Below, piece after piece: positions 33,661-46,677 of a stretch of 64,000 nucleotides of DNA. The stretch spans positions 7,460,565 to 7,524,564 of the forward strand of contig JAKZAN010000001.1 of the NCBI GenBank assembly GCA_023053545.1, written 5' to 3'. The notes beneath the pieces were generated by a model, which was not told where the DNA came from, searched no databases, and worked only from the letters and a program-made list of their open reading frames with translations. Source of the stretch: Lepidurus packardi. Taxonomy: Eukaryota; Arthropoda; Branchiopoda; Notostraca; Triopsidae. A program made the position numbers and the translations under genes. Every line of letters begins with the position of its first letter. The stretch's first letter is position 1.

Positions 33661-35136
33661 CTAAAAGTCACAGTTATAAAATTTAAAGGTAGGAAAGAAG
33701 TGACCTTCAACCTTTGCGAGTTTAAGTTTTTGTAGTTTAATTTCCCGTATTTCATCCAGACTCGTCGCAATGTGCTCCAAGAAATCTTCTGTAGTACGAC
33801 TAGTACCATTACCATTAGTTGCTGGCGCCGGGGAAGGACTTACTTCCCTTGCAAATGCAATGCGACGTCTCCTCTTGACAACAGAAGGAACTTTGTGGAT
33901 ATTTAAGGATGATTCAGCGAATGCCGAGGAGGACGATTCCCCTCCAAGCGGCAGACGGCGTTTTCTTTTGATGATGGTTAGTGGCTTGGATATTGTTGAC
34001 GGTGCCTCTGAAGAAAATATCCAATTACCTGAATTTCACGCTAATACTTATACTGACCTATTAACAGCTCATGCAATTGTTTGAAATAACCCGGTGGTCG
34101 AATATATTCGGTGTTGCTGGGGTCTTGTATCCTTTCTAGGTAATTCCGGTACAATTGATTCATTTTCCTCCATTGACTGAATACTTTCGCCCAGGTTTTC
34201 TCATCGCGACTAACGCGTACACCAACTTTTCGAAGCTCTTGGGCTACCTTAGTCCAAACAAGGCATCGGGATACTTTCTTATCCCTTAATAGAGAATAAT
34301 TGGCTCTGACCACTTCTATAAGTTTCAATCGAGCCTGGGCATCTTTTCGTCGTGTTGGCAGAGTCCGTTTGTTTACCCATAGTTCCTCATCGGTGGCTTC
34401 GTCTTCGAGACCGTCGACGGTTTCAATCACGCCTGACCCTCCTGGCACGTCTTCATTTATAGACGCAATGTAATCAACATGGTTATGGTCTTCTTCTAAA
34501 TCTGACGTTTCGAGGCCGGAATTCGATTCAGTGATGATTATAGGCGTTGCTTCTAAAGGATATGAAACTGAAAGAGTTCAAATTACATAAAACAATAGTT
34601 CAAACAACACAAAATGGGATTCCGGTCCGGCCAAACGCTATGTAACTCCATCTTTATCTTTTAACACAAAACAAAACTCCGGTCCCTTCGATTTCGTGTT
34701 AAGCGGTTTTCACTGTATTAAAAGCATATTCGTAAATGTTATAACTTACCGGATTAAATCAACAATTTTAATCAACTAAAACTACAACTAGATGAAAAAT
34801 TTCTTCGAAAAATTCGATTGGGTGTTTATTTACTTAGGCTATGGATAGAATAATTATAAGAACAAAGTGGCAATAAAATGTTCTAAGAATAGGGCCTTAG
34901 TTGATGAAAACTTTTTGTCATACATTTTTTTAAATGAAAGAATATGAATTTTATGAAATTCTGTAAAATATACGATTTTAAATTGTATATTTTACAAAAC
35001 CCTGTCATCTAACGAAAGCATGATGAACACGAAACGAATGATCCCTACCTGATCCGTCGTAGTTTTCATAGCTGTAGGAACTATTCTGGAACTCTAATAA
35101 GGCGGTTTGAGACCCTTTCTGTTCAACTTTATCCAT
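33661..35136 (-). CDS. Myb/SANT-like (MADF-type) DNA-binding protein (3 exons, 314 aa)
   Basis: Minus-strand exons 35136-35049, 34567-34058 and 34007-33661, phases closing. After an acidic N-terminus (SDLEEDHNHVDY) comes a helical domain at about residues 90-165 with KLIEVVRANYSLLRDKK, VWTKVAQELRKVGVRVS and TWAKVFSQWRKMNQLYRNYL, the three-helix pattern of Myb/SANT-like and MADF domains with conserved Trp. A basic KRKRR/KRRRR region and a C-terminal charged helix (FLEHIATSLDEIREI) follow; such helices dimerise in MADF-BESS proteins. It is probably a nuclear DNA-binding factor, possibly derived from a Harbinger-type transposon. Target unknown. Its last exon converges on the receptor gene and is present as a fragment in unit 1. 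Confidence 0.7.
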
Positions 35137-35814
35137 TCTTCTAGCCAACGGCTTTCCGACAAGAATGCAATAAATACACGAAAGTCTTTAGTTTGTAAAC
35201 ATTTTCTTTAAAAAAATACGGAAATAATTAATAACGGAACTCCATCTATGATCTAGAATGAAAACTAAACATGAGAAAAGCGGTTGAATTCCATGCTGTG
35301 ACAGACGCGATTCTTCACAACGTTCTGATACGATACGAAACATTGTCAACAGATTGGAAAGTTGTGTATGGCCTGTGCTGTGGAACTGATTACTAGGTTT
35401 AGAAAGCTTCTATCGTAGTAGGTAAGTTAACTAAGCATTGTAGTCTCATTACTCCTTAGAAAATCACAGAATATCGTAAAGGAGAATGTCGTGGGTTTGT
35501 TTTTGCATTGCAGTAAATTCCTCAATCGTGAAATCATTGTAAGTGCCTGGGGGTATGCTCAACTGCTAATTCCAAGCCCGTTTAGGAATACTTGCATTTT
35601 AGAAAGCAAGAAGCCTTTTTTAAATTTTTCTCTTTTATTCAGTTAAACATTCAGCCTTGCTTTAAGTAGGTAGTTTATGAACAACGACGAGAACAAAATG
35701 GAAATAAAAATGTTCTAAAAATAGGTCCATGGTTGAAGCTCTAATGACCCATTTTTGTCTTTTGCAGATGCTAGTGAAATAATCTGCGGGCAGGAATCCT
35801 TTTTTGTCGACAGC
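35137..35814. promoter_or_regulatory. Upstream region and 5' UTR of atlastin
   Basis: A strong donor (gtaagt at 35421) and the acceptor ttttgcag at 35767 suggest a 5' UTR intron. No other coding signal is seen. Confidence 0.4.
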
Positions 35815-37975
35815 ATGGAAACGGTGGTTGAAGGAAAGCCGATACAGATTGTGGTGGCAAAAGACGACCACACTTTCGAGTTAGATGAAGAGGCCTTGGA
35901 GAGCATAGTAGATCGCGACGGAATCCGGGATAAGCCCATCGCTGTTATATCCGTGGCAGGAGCCTTTCGTAAAGGAAAATCATTTCTGCTTGATTTCTTC
36001 ATCCGATACTTGTACAGCAAAGTTAGTGTTTTTCTTTTACTGACCTAGAATTCAAATGACAACACATACTTACATACGTTTATTATCTTTACAGAACTCG
36101 CCTGATTGGTTAGGACCTGAAGATCGTCCATTGCGAGGATTTTCATGGCGAGGTGGCTGTGAGAGAGAAACAACTGGAATTCAAGCATGGTCCCAAGTCT
36201 TCCCTGTTTCTACCCCTCATGGCGAAGTCAACGTACTGCTGTTGGACACCCAAGGAGCTTTTGATAGCGAAAGTACCGTAAAAGACTGCGCCACTATTTT
36301 CGCCTTGAGCACCATGACTTCTAGCGTCCAGATCTATAACTTATCAGGGAACATCCAGGAGGACGATTTGCAACATTTACAAGTACTGGCATTGTTGTTA
36401 TAGTGTTGCTTAGAACTCTATTAAACCTACATTCTCTCAGTTGTTTACCGAGTATGGACGTTTAGCTTTGGAAGATACAGGCGATAAGCCTTTCCAAAAG
36501 CTAATGTTTTTGATCCGCGATTGGAGTTTTCCTTACGAAGCCCCATATGGTCTTGAAGGTGGTGAAAAGATCTTGGATCGCAGACTAACTGTTACTGAAA
36601 AACAGCACGAGGAACTGAGAACGCTCAGGAAACATATTCGCTCATGCTTCTCTGCTATTTCTTGCTTTCTTATGCCTCACCCTGGTTTGAAAGTCGCTAC
36701 AAACCCGCACTTTGATGGAAGACTGTCAGGTTCGCCTTTCTGTTTTAGATTTAAAAAAAAAGTTGTTCGATTAGTTTTTTATACTTTCTTCCCTAGATGT
36801 TGAAGCCGATTTTAAAACCGAACTTAAGGAACTGGTACCTTGCGTTTTGTCAGCAGAAAACTTGGTTGTGAAACAGATTGGAGGAAACTATATCCGTGCG
36901 CAGGACTTGGTTTACTATTTCAAAGCCTATATGGAAGTGTACAAAGGAGACCAACTGCCCGAGCCGAAATCCATGTTGGAAGCCACAGCAGAGGCTAACA
37001 ATTTATCAGCAGTAGCCTCAGCCCGAGAAGTCTATACCAATCAAATGGAAGCCGTTTGTGGAGGCAACCAGCCTTATATCAATACGCAGCGCTTGGAAGC
37101 TGAACACGAGCGAATCTTCGAGCAATCCATGCAACATTTTTATTCACGAAAGAAAATGGGGGGCGAAGATTTTTCTGTTCGATTTAAAGAACGCTTGGAA
37201 CATGTAAGCGTGTTGTTTAACTTTTAGTTAACCTTTAATTATTTTATAAAGCATATAAGTGAAGTTTTGATTGGGTTTTGTAGGATATCCAGGAACAGTT
37301 TACGCAATACAAAACACATAACGAAGCCAAAAATGTCTTCAAAGCCGCTAGGACTCCTGCAACGCTTTTAGCTGTCGCTATTCTGGCTTATCTTTTATCC
37401 GGAATCTTGGGATTGGTGGGTTTGTACAGTATAGCCAATTTACTCAACTTGTGTATGGGAATCACCTTGCTTACATTATGCACCTGGGCGTACGTGAGGT
37501 AAGAACTTATTTTTCGCTTAAAACTCTCACTACAGAAAATTCTATTCTATATTGTAATTTTACTTTTGCAAATTAAAATTTTTTTTTAATTTACTCTGGG
37601 TTATTAGGTATTCTGGGGATATGAGAGACATAGGAAAGCAGATAGATCTTATAGCAGAAGCTATATGGGAGAATGTAAGTATTTATTTTATAGTTTAACA
37701 CAAACTCGTAATGTTTACTAACTTTTTGTGTGGTTTACGCTTCCGAAGGGAGGTAAAAAGGTGATCCTTTTGTTTATTCGCTGTATTATAAAAGTAAGCG
37801 TTCAGATTCCAATAGTTTTGTGAATTTACAGTTCTTGCGACCTGCGTATGTCACGATTATGGATGCAGGACTCCAGCAAGCTGCTCAACAAGCCACCAAT
37901 TACACTTTGGGATCACGAGGCGTTGGAAGTCAAAATAATGGGTCAGCCAGCAATGGGAAGTTGAAGACCTCCTAA
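35815..37975 (+). CDS. atl: Atlastin, ER membrane-fusion GTPase (7 exons, 538 aa)
   Basis: Exons 35815-36021, 36095-36382, 36441-36729, 36797-37203, 37284-37498, 37608-37674 and 37832-37975; phases close. The start [21 protein letters not shown] was chosen because the frame upstream is cut by the acceptor at 35767 and the family begins just before the VKDDHxFELDE block. The P-loop is [11 protein letters not shown], the G2/G3 region [16 protein letters not shown] and [10 protein letters not shown], and G4 is [12 protein letters not shown]. The middle domain ends at RKKMGGEDF. Two membrane spans near 410-460 form the ER hairpin ([27 protein letters not shown]), followed by a short C-terminal tail. 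Atlastin tethers and fuses ER tubules. Only one gene copy is seen and it lies outside the duplicated block. Confidence 0.96.
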
Positions 37976-38663
37976 AGTAAGCATGGGCTAGGTTTCGTTT
38001 TTCTAAGCCTTTTCGAGGTTCTCCTTGCAATCCAAGATTATATTTCCGTTTCTCTCCTTGCTCCTAAACGGTAATTAATTTCTTCCATCCCCTGCCAAGT
38101 GCCTTGCGAGTTTGAGTTTTATTAACTTAGCCCCATTATAACTGTGTTTACGCTCGCGTGATTCCCATAAATAGCATGTATAGTATAGCGAAAAAATGGG
38201 GCGCTTTTTCGAGGACGGTTGTGTCGTTAAAGCGAAAAGCTATGTTTAAAAAAAAAGGGGGGGGGGGGGGGAACATTGCCAAAATTGTTTTTTGTTTATC
38301 CAGAAATTGTTTAAATGATTTACAAGAATTCTGCTTTTTGTCTTTTAAAAAAAGAAAATGAAAGGAGAAGATACCAGTTGAGCAGGTTATAATCAAGATC
38401 TTAAATTGGGGAGAGGGGAGGACAACGAGAGGCTGGGAGAAAGTGAGAATAATTAGTTTATTGAGGGTGGGAAATTAGTTGAATTATGTGCCATGATGTT
38501 ATTGTGGAGTAAGGTTTACTAACGAATTGTTATATTATGCGCCTTGTGTACAACGTGCGTTGGTTACCGGGTAAAAGATTCTTCACTAGCAAAATAAGCA
38601 TTGTAATTTTTTTAATATTCTGGTGAAATTTAAGTTGAACTAGGGAGAACGTGTATTTCAGTT
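37976..38663. other. Spacer between atlastin and GFM2 (converging 3' ends)
   Basis: The atlastin 3' UTR. It includes an A-run followed by a 15-G run (38248-38271), a site prone to length error. No gene in it. Confidence 0.6.
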
Positions 38664-41600
38664 TTAATACGGAGCGAAGCCAGTCACTTCTTCAATTACT
38701 TCAGCTTCATCTTGAGCATTCATAAGCCGATAACATTGCAATTCCATGCTAAACGAACCCGTTCCGGAAGACACAGTTCGAAGGCTACTGCTGTAACCGC
38801 GTAATTGTGATAACGGCGTCTCAGAAATCACAACCTAGGAATCCGTCAATTTGAAACTTAAAGGCGATGGTGAACTGCAAGTTCTTGATCATTCTTGTCA
38901 AAAGATGACACTGATGTCATACCCCTATATCGTGAGAATTATGCAACCTTGAATATAACTTTAAAAGAAAATCAACTATATAATTGAAAACTTATTTTTT
39001 AAATATCTTAATAAAAATATCTTGGTAGGCTGGGTAAAAAGATTTAGATATATGATTTACTTATTCAAATCATGAACATTTTTAATAAATCATATATCGA
39101 AATCTTTTGACCCAACCTACCAAAATGTTTTTTTTAAGATGTTTTTAGAAATACAATTTTTATATTATATCGTTAAATTTCTTTAAAAATTTCTGTGTCA
39201 GGTTTTGTTTCAATTGGATAATTCTAATGATACGGGGTATCCCATCAGTGGCATCTTTTGACAACAATGATCCACTACTTGCAGTAAACCGTGGCCTTAA
39301 AACTCCACGTTGAACCTGACATTTTTTTTCTTTTCTTAACGTTCTTACTTTAAGTCCTTGTCGCTCTCCAACTTCTTGGAGATGAGATCTGCGTTTATTC
39401 AAGTCAGCCAACACTGAACTCAAGTATTTCTCTTCGGTTACCACTTCTAGTCGCATAATTGGCTCAAGTATTCTTGAACCAGCTTTACGAAGGATCTAGA
39501 GAAATTTCTATTGTTCTCTTATTCTTCAGTTTCACTTTTCCGTCACCTGGTTGACACATTGCGAAGCTGCGGCAGAAACCATAGTTTCGGACGTTCTACG
39601 TCCAACTTCTAATGCGTGCAATACTACTTTCAGTCCACATACCTACGAAAGGCATTTTGTCAATTTGGAAAGAAATCGTGAATCTTTCCGTACCGGAAAA
39701 CTCAAGCGTGGGCCACATGTTAACGCAATTTGGACTCCACTTTGGACTGCTTTGAGGTACGGTGGCCAAACAGCTCCTATTTGTTCCCGAGTTTCTTTAT
39801 TTAGGGCTAAAACCAGCTCGCTATCCGTAACTCCCATGAAATCCGTATTCGCTTCAGGGAGTACAGCTAATGTTAATTTCACCATGTGTCGTACTCCTCC
39901 TATGCAATGCTAATAATGATTAATTTCTCGCCTTCAGGCAAGATTTTTGTCTAAACCTAGACAAATTTACCTAGAGTTTTGTCTAAGGTGAATTCTTCCT
40001 TTGTTTCTAATAAGGCTGTTTCGCGATACGCCACTTGCAAAGGCCCCAAAACGGCTTCTACGTTAAATTCTTTTAATAATCTGTCCTTAATTACGTCTAT
40101 GTGTAGTTCGCCCATGCCACCCAACACAGTTTGACCAGTTTCGATGTCGACCTTAACTTCCAAACTTGGGTCTTCGCGTTGTAACACTTCTAGTGCATGT
40201 TCCATTGCCTTTTGGGAAGCCTATGGAGAGCGATGCAACCCAAATAAATCAAAATTTTAATTGACTTTATAAGGTCTTCACCATCGATGGTGGTTCAACA
40301 GAACAAAAGAAGACTGGTTTGGGTATTTGCATGGTCGCTTGGGGCACCTTCAGGTTAGTTTCCTGTAAACCCTCCTTTTGGGCAATATATTTCTTAATGT
40401 TCTGCACTGCACTAGCTGACGATGCAAGGGTATCTCCGGTTAGCGTATCCTAAGCCAGCAATCCAATGATGTCACGTTTAGATAGGCAAAATTGCTACCT
40501 TTAGTCCTGTCGCAACGAAAATCTGGCCTTCGCCTACCTCAGAAATCTCAGCTAGTTCGTCAGCATGAGCTTTGAATAACTTGAGGACTTTCTCGGTTTT
40601 TTCGCGTGTCACGTTATAGAGTTTCTGGCCCTACAATGTAAAAAAGAAAATTTCAGTTAAAATTATATGAAACGACGAAGATAGTTTTAATTCGTACTTG
40701 CTCCACGGTCCCACTGTATAGTCGAAGATAGGTTAGAACACCTTTGTGTAAGTCATGCTGTGTTTTGAAAGCCAAAACGCACAAACTGTTGACTGCTTTA
40801 TAGGATTTGAGAAAATCATGCTTCCTTTCGCTAGGATTAGGCAGATAGTCCGTAATTGCGTTTAATAATGGTTGAACAGCTACGTTACGGTATGCGCTGC
40901 CTAGTAGAACTGGAATTCCTTTCTAAGAAGAGAGGAGTCAAAATCTGGGTTAATTAAGGACTTCTAATTGACTTGTTGGATACATATCCGTCTTAAGGCG
41001 TTTCTTAAGTCCGCAGCATCTAAATCGAGTGAATCTTTACTGATAACAACGTCAGCAGCTTGATCATCCAGATCTGTAACTTGCTCGACTAAAATTTGCC
41101 GTTGTTTTAAAGCTTTTTCCCACACTTGATTAGACGAATTTAACGCGCTAAACGGAAGTTTTACAACAATATTGTAAACTCATGATCGAAAGAATTACTT
41201 TCTGGAGAATTTCTTGCCACAGAATTGCGGGCTAGGATCCCAAATTAATTGCTCCATGTCGACAAGGTTTACGACCCCTGAGAATTCTTTGCCGACGCCA
41301 CAAGGTAACTGCAAAAGCAATGGCGTTGTTTTGAATTTCTGTTTTATGTCACGTAAACACATATTAAAGTTAGCTGCAGGCTTGTCCATCTTATTGACGA
41401 AAACTAAACGAGGAACTTGGTACCGATCTGCTTGTCGCCAAACAGTTACAGTTTGCGCCTCCACACCTGTAACATGAAATCTCAAATTAAATTGATTGGT
41501 GGGAATATGGAAGTACCGGCCGAAGCGTCGATTATGGCCACAGCGCCGTCTAAAATGCGCAAGGAACGTTCTACTTCAACAGTAAAATCCACATGACCAG

Positions 41601-42049
41601 GAGTGTCTATGAGGTTTAAGTAATAATCCTCCCACTTGAAGCTAATCGCTGCAGAATTTATGGTAATACCTGTCATTCAAATGTAAAATCCATTACGGGA
41701 TTTAATTAACTACTAATATTAAACGTATATTTGTACCTCTAGCACGTTCTTGTTCCATATAATCCATGACAGTATCGCCCTTATGCACTTCTCCTACGGA
41801 TTTGATTACTTTTGCGTAAAATAGCATCCGTTCAGTAGTTGTGGTCTTCCCAGCATCGATATGAGCCATAATGCCAATATTGCGAATTTTTGGTACTTCT
41901 ATTTTCATTGTTGTCCCGCTAGATAGTCTTGTGCAGCCCGTCCATGGCTTTTTTGCTAATTTAACCTGGAGAATCCTAAATACGAATTTAAATACAGTGA
42001 GGCCTTGTGAACTGCAAATTTACCGGTAAGTATTCCGAAGGCGTTCCAT
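38664..42049 (-). CDS. GFM2: Mitochondrial ribosome-releasing factor 2 (EF-G2mt), 13 exons, 751 aa
   Basis: Minus-strand exons 42049-42024, 41975-41737, 41669-41517, 41466-41199, 41147-40973, 40922-40698, 40630-40499, 40449-40282, 40220-39971, 39899-39694, 39642-39547, 39495-39349 and 38834-38664; all phases close to 751 aa. The start MERLRNTYR begins an Arg/Lys-rich, nearly acid-free stretch typical of a mitochondrial presequence. G1 is [12 protein letters not shown], switch I ends in QERARGITI, G3 is DTPGH, G4 NKMD. The later region has [15 protein letters not shown] and [11 protein letters not shown]. It shows the GFM2-type motifs rather than those of the elongation factor GFM1. The factor splits mitochondrial ribosomes with mtRRF after translation. 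It is divergent from TBC1D23; the Mutator-like element at 42096 now begins 47 bp upstream of its start codon. Confidence 0.95.
38995..39150. repeat. Palindromic MITE-like sequence in the last GFM2 intron
   Basis: atcttggtaggctgggtaaa and the following agatttagatatatgattta (from about 39019) are inverted at about 39090-39130 (taaatcatatatcgaaatct, tttgacccaacctacca). The arms are about 50 bp with few mismatches, loop about 30 bp. Confidence 0.65.
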
Positions 42050-42084
42050 TTTCTTTGCGTGCTTCGAATTACCGCTTCTTTTCT

Positions 42085-42095
42085 ATCAAAACACC
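42085..42095. repeat. Left target-site duplication of the Mutator-like element
   Basis: atcaaaacacc, identical to 50436-50446, 8.3 kb away, immediately outside homologous inverted ends. Confidence 0.8.
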
Positions 42096-42136
42096 ACGTT
42101 AAGCTAGTGCAACCCCATCTTTCCAGTTTTTCCAGA

Positions 42137-42200
42137 CCGCGGCAATCCGCGGCAAGCCGCTGCAAGCCGCTGCAACTCGCATAAAAGCGGGTTTAGGCAT
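42137..42200. repeat. Left inverted end: 10-bp tandem repeats
   Basis: Units ccgcggcaat, ccgcggcaag, ccgctgcaag, ccgctgcaac, then tcgcataaaagcgggttt. It mirrors 50335-50406 on the opposite strand. Confidence 0.85.
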
Positions 42201-43154
42201 GTTGTAGGAGTTGGCTTAAAAGCAGCAAAACACATAAACCAACAGTGTTGCACGTGATCTGTATTTTTCTCCCCATGCTTTGCCGCGGCTGACGCCCGAG
42301 GGTGCTTAGAACCAAAAGAATAAATATTATGTGTTCAGTATGGTTTTTGACAACTGAGAAATAAAACGGAATGGATATTGATATGACTAAAAACGTACAG
42401 TGAAAGTTGAATGTTACCCCAACAGCCTCATCCTTTGTTGTTTAGTAACAAGTTTTAACTAAGAAGACCATTGCCCGAATTATGCTTTTAATTAATACCT
42501 TAAGTAAAAAATAAAAACCTTAAATACAAAAAATAAAGGACGAGAAGTTCGAAACTTTTCTTTGGGAACGTATGATGCTGCTGCTGACTTTTTTCTTCGT
42601 TCCATTCTTCTTGTAAGACACCAAGTATGACTGGTAAACTTATTACTTATGGTGTAACGAATATTACTTTGACCCATAGAATTTCCGGAGCTCTAAAATA
42701 GGAAAGCATTTTTTTCGTGACGGCCATATCGAGAGTTTCAAAGCGTATGATCGTATCCTTGATAAATGTATGCCCCGGAAAGAAAGGGAATGTTGTATTT
42801 GTGTAAGGATGTGTATTCGTATTAATTAACCTTGGTGTTGGGGGATTCTGTTTGGTATTTGACGTAAGTCTGTGATCTGACCTTATTCTACTTGTACTGT
42901 TGATTGACCGCACTCGGACGACTTATTGTTGTATTGTACTTTCTATATTTGCGTCCTGAACTACCCGTATATAAGCTCCTACGGTTTCGAATACAGTCAG
43001 TTTATATTTGCTTAAACAATGGTTTTGGGAAAAAAGGTTCCTGTGTTGTGCTTTACTGAATAGACCAGCGGTTCGTTTGGACTGCTGCATTATAGCTAAT
43101 TATCAAAGTCAGGCAGCAACCATGATTAACTTATAAATGAGCTACATGACGCTT

Positions 43155-44160
43155 GCCTTAGATCACAAGAATTACAATGACAAATGTAGGGCGTTTAGAT
43201 TTGTTAAAGGAACTTGTTTTACTAGACTACTTTTTACAAGACCTCGAGTAGATTGTGTGATTGCTCGAAGAAATCTGTGCTTGTACCTATCCTGAATCCA
43301 AAAAGTTTTTATCCGCCTGAGGTAATCTCTAGAGAATTGGAGGCTGTATACAGCAAGTCAAGGAAGTGATCAGCTTACGCCAAGGGTAGCATAATTAAGG
43401 AATACTACTGTAGGAAACTGTTTTGGGCAAAATAAGATTGTTTTGATTGTTTGGGCCGAGTGGATTCGGTCTTGGCACAACGGTAAGATCCTGCAAGTTT
43501 ATTCAAACTATTCTTCGGTTAAATTGGTCAGTAATCTACATCAGCGTCTAATCAAGACTGGGTGCTTGGCGGATTCGATTATATTAACAAGAGAACGCGC
43601 GTGAGACCTCAAGGGCCATTGGACCCGAAGAAGAAGAGGAACGTTTATAAAACGTTTGATCGGAATGTGCAGAATGGCTAAACAATATACAAAAGGAAAT
43701 GTACAGTCAGAAGCAAACGGTGTGAATGAAAGAGAAAAGAGAAGTCGGAAGTCTGATCTGATACTTGATTTTTGGCATCTTGGAAGTGAGCTGTACGTGG
43801 TCAGCTATAATTGTGTAGGGATTGTTCTTTACACTACTACGTATGGAGGAACACCGTCGGCTATCTAGTGTCTTCCGCCTTCTATGCAACGCTATGTTTT
43901 AAGCCACATAACATTACATTCTTCGTATAAAAGCTAATAATCTTATTATAGCCAAATTTGCAAAACAGGTAAGAAGTGTAAAAGCAATGAGCAGATGCGG
44001 GCACTAGCAAAAATAAGGAAAAATCTCAAAATAGTTAGAAAAGATTTTGTAGACGTTGCTAATTCCTGTCAAAGTCGATCGGGAGTTATGAGCTTTTGGT
44101 TTTCGTGGACCGTCGGAACGTGGGAAGAAAAGACAGGAAGGGAATACACGGTGAGCTAAC
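43155..44160. repeat. Internal duplicated block, copy 1
   Basis: Words such as ttaaaggaacttgttttac, gaattggaggctgt, agccaaatttg and agaagacaggaaggga occur in the same order at 44885-45700. It lies within the Mutator-like element. No coding role is seen. Confidence 0.55.
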
Positions 44161-44884
44161 TTACCGACTTCGAAGAATAAGCAGCTTCTATAAGCATGGG
44201 TTAATGTTGTATTAATATAGGCTAAGTGTCTTTATTCTGTATGGCAAGCAAATTCACTCGTTACACAGGGTTAAAGTAATCACGGATCAAAAGTAAAAAC
44301 TCGACTTTACTGTTCGCACTCTGGTACACGACTTGCCTTCTCTAGCTCTCGTACGTGACTCATCCTACTACCACAGTATTTATTTTTTCAAACGTAGTCT
44401 ACCTGGGTACAACTTTTTCCGAGGTTTGCGAAATGTGCTTATTTGTCAACTTGCGCTTCAGTTAATGAGAATTAGGGTGTCTACACGGGGTTTAATGGAA
44501 ATTAACCAATGTTCTTAGAACTTGAAACAATCTCAAGAATTGGAAAGCTTAATCGATGGCTAAAATTTAATTCAGGTTCGCAACGAGATGTTTATTGAAC
44601 TCATGGAGAAGGATTGGGCGTCTTTTTCACCTTTATTTGGACTTCATTTGGAAAAAAAATAGAATAAATGAGCCCAGTTTGGATTTGATATGGCCCACCA
44701 AAAAGAAGAACAGATGAAAACCCAACAGAAGTGAGTAAAATTCTCAAAATATTTACCACTCTGAAATAAAAACCCGAAATGTGGTCCGTTTTCGCCGTTT
44801 ATTGACACGACAGAGAGAATATTTTCGCGGTATTGGTATGGGAAGGTCGTGAAGAACGAAAGAAGCAAAAGTGAAGGACATTTA

Positions 44885-45720
44885 TTTTGATCGCAAGAAT
44901 TAAAATGAAAAGACAATGAAAGTGTTGGGCTTTTTAGATTATAGTTAAAGGAACTTGTTTTACTTGGCTACTTTTACAAGAGCTTGCGTAGATTGCGTGA
45001 GCGCTGGCGAAGAATTACATCTTTTGCCTATGCTGATTCCACTTTATATATCCGCAAGAGATAATCTCCTATATAGGGTATTGGAGGCTGTTCTACGAAA
45101 AGTCTAGGAAGTGCTAGCCAAGTTAAGTCAATAGGCCCTTCTAAGGAATAAGTATAAAGGAACACAATAAGAAAGTCAACATAGAAGACAACTCATAAGG
45201 GGTCCAAAGAGGGCAACTTAGAATTTCCGATTAGGGAATTTTGGAACCGGTGTTGCTGAAGCAAATTTTTTTCATAGCTTAAGTTTATGACCAGTTGATT
45301 TGGCGTAAGTTATCTTCGTATTAGTTATTACAGTAGCATATATTGAATATAAGTAGTTATCTTTGTATATAGCTTCTTTATCAGTACCGGTTCTTACAAT
45401 TCTTATTCTTATTTGTATCAGTTCTTATTTATTTGATAGCATTTTTTTAAAACAGTAAACAGAAAAGACACATAGCCCATCAGCTATGTAGTGTCTTCTT
45501 CTATCAACACTATTAAACCGCATGGCAAATTCTTCATATAAGCCAAATTTGGAAGACAAAGTTTGAGGTAGAAAAGCCTAAAAACAAGTAGTGGGTGCGG
45601 GGCAATAGCAAAAGTAAGGAAGATTCTGGAAAAAGCAGAAAAGATTGTGTAGCCTACGTACCGTGGGAAGAGAAGACAGGAAGGGAGTACACGGTGAGCA
45701 GTACTGACTTTTTGCCTAAA
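44885..45720. repeat. Internal duplicated block, copy 2
   Basis: The diverged partner of 43155-44160, with several indels. It ends near the tandem cggagcgacta words at 45730-45782. Confidence 0.55.
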
Positions 45721-46677
45721 AGCCTAAACCCGGAGCGACTAGGCGGCAAAACCTCGAAAAGCCGAAACCCGGAGCGACTATAGGCAACCACCTAGCAGTC
45801 TACAAAGTTGTATTTAGTTTTTGCGATCTTTAGAGTTTCCTTTATTAATTCTTTTAGTTTTCGCTAAATTTCACTTTAATTTTCAGTTTACTTTCTTTAT
45901 TAGTTAGATGTCTGTAACAAGCCAATAACTTCATATTTCAGAATGAAACGCACAGAAGAGAATGGAATTCATATAAACAAATCGAAGTTGTAAGAAAGTG
46001 TTCCTACAGTTGTTAAGGTTCCAATCCAATTGACAAAAGGAAAAGGTACGACTCGTGGTTATCTGGACGAAGAGAAAAGTCAGAAAGGTACTTTGATGGA
46101 GTAAAAAGAAAAAGGACTTCGAATTAGGGCGAGGAGAAAAGTTCGTTCATAATAATAAGGGACTTAGCATTTGGGAACTGAAAAAGAAAAAAAGTTAATC
46201 TGCCCCACTGATGGCGTTGTGTCATGGATAAGTTGAAAAGAGTGCTGACATGTCAGTTATTAAGCTTTTTTGTATGTACAGTAGTTGCTTCTGGTTACCT
46301 ATTTTGTTATGCACACTTCCGTGGCCGCTGTAATAATGCTGTGACCGCATAATGCCTATTAAAATATGCCTGAAAAAATAAAAATTACTTTGTAAAATAA
46401 AAAAAATATTTTTCTTGTTTAATTGTATATTTCTGCAATGTTCTAAAAAAATTCAAATTTCAAAACACAACACAATGAAATGGAATTCACAACAATTCGA
46501 AGTGCTTGCGGGTCCCACTCAGCGATGACACGGTTACCGAGTGTACTGATATTAATATTCCAATACATCTCAGTCGTGTCACGGTGTGTGGTACCCCTTT
46601 TTACCTTCACACCCATAAACTCAATTCACAACCATACATCGAATTCACAATCATAAATACAATTCAGCTTGAAAACT

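Noticed and set aside
38257..38271. 15-G run as a G-quadruplex or regulatory element
   Set aside because: A homopolymer without spaced G-tracts, in 3' flanking DNA; more likely a replication-slippage or sequencing artefact. The same holds for the 16-G run at 55255.
39160..39349. Continuation of the GFM2 frame downstream of 39349 as coding
   Set aside because: A good donor (gtaaga) follows AAA at 39349 and the family sequence resumes at 38834; the read-through has no family similarity.
41899..41908. GFM2 starting at the internal ATG 41908
   Set aside because: An upstream 26-nt exon (42049-42024) splices in phase and adds an Arg/Lys-rich mitochondrial presequence, so the longer start is better.
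43440..43500. Possible tRNA-like segment (ttgggccgagtggattcggt)
   Set aside because: No complete cloverleaf or B-box could be formed.
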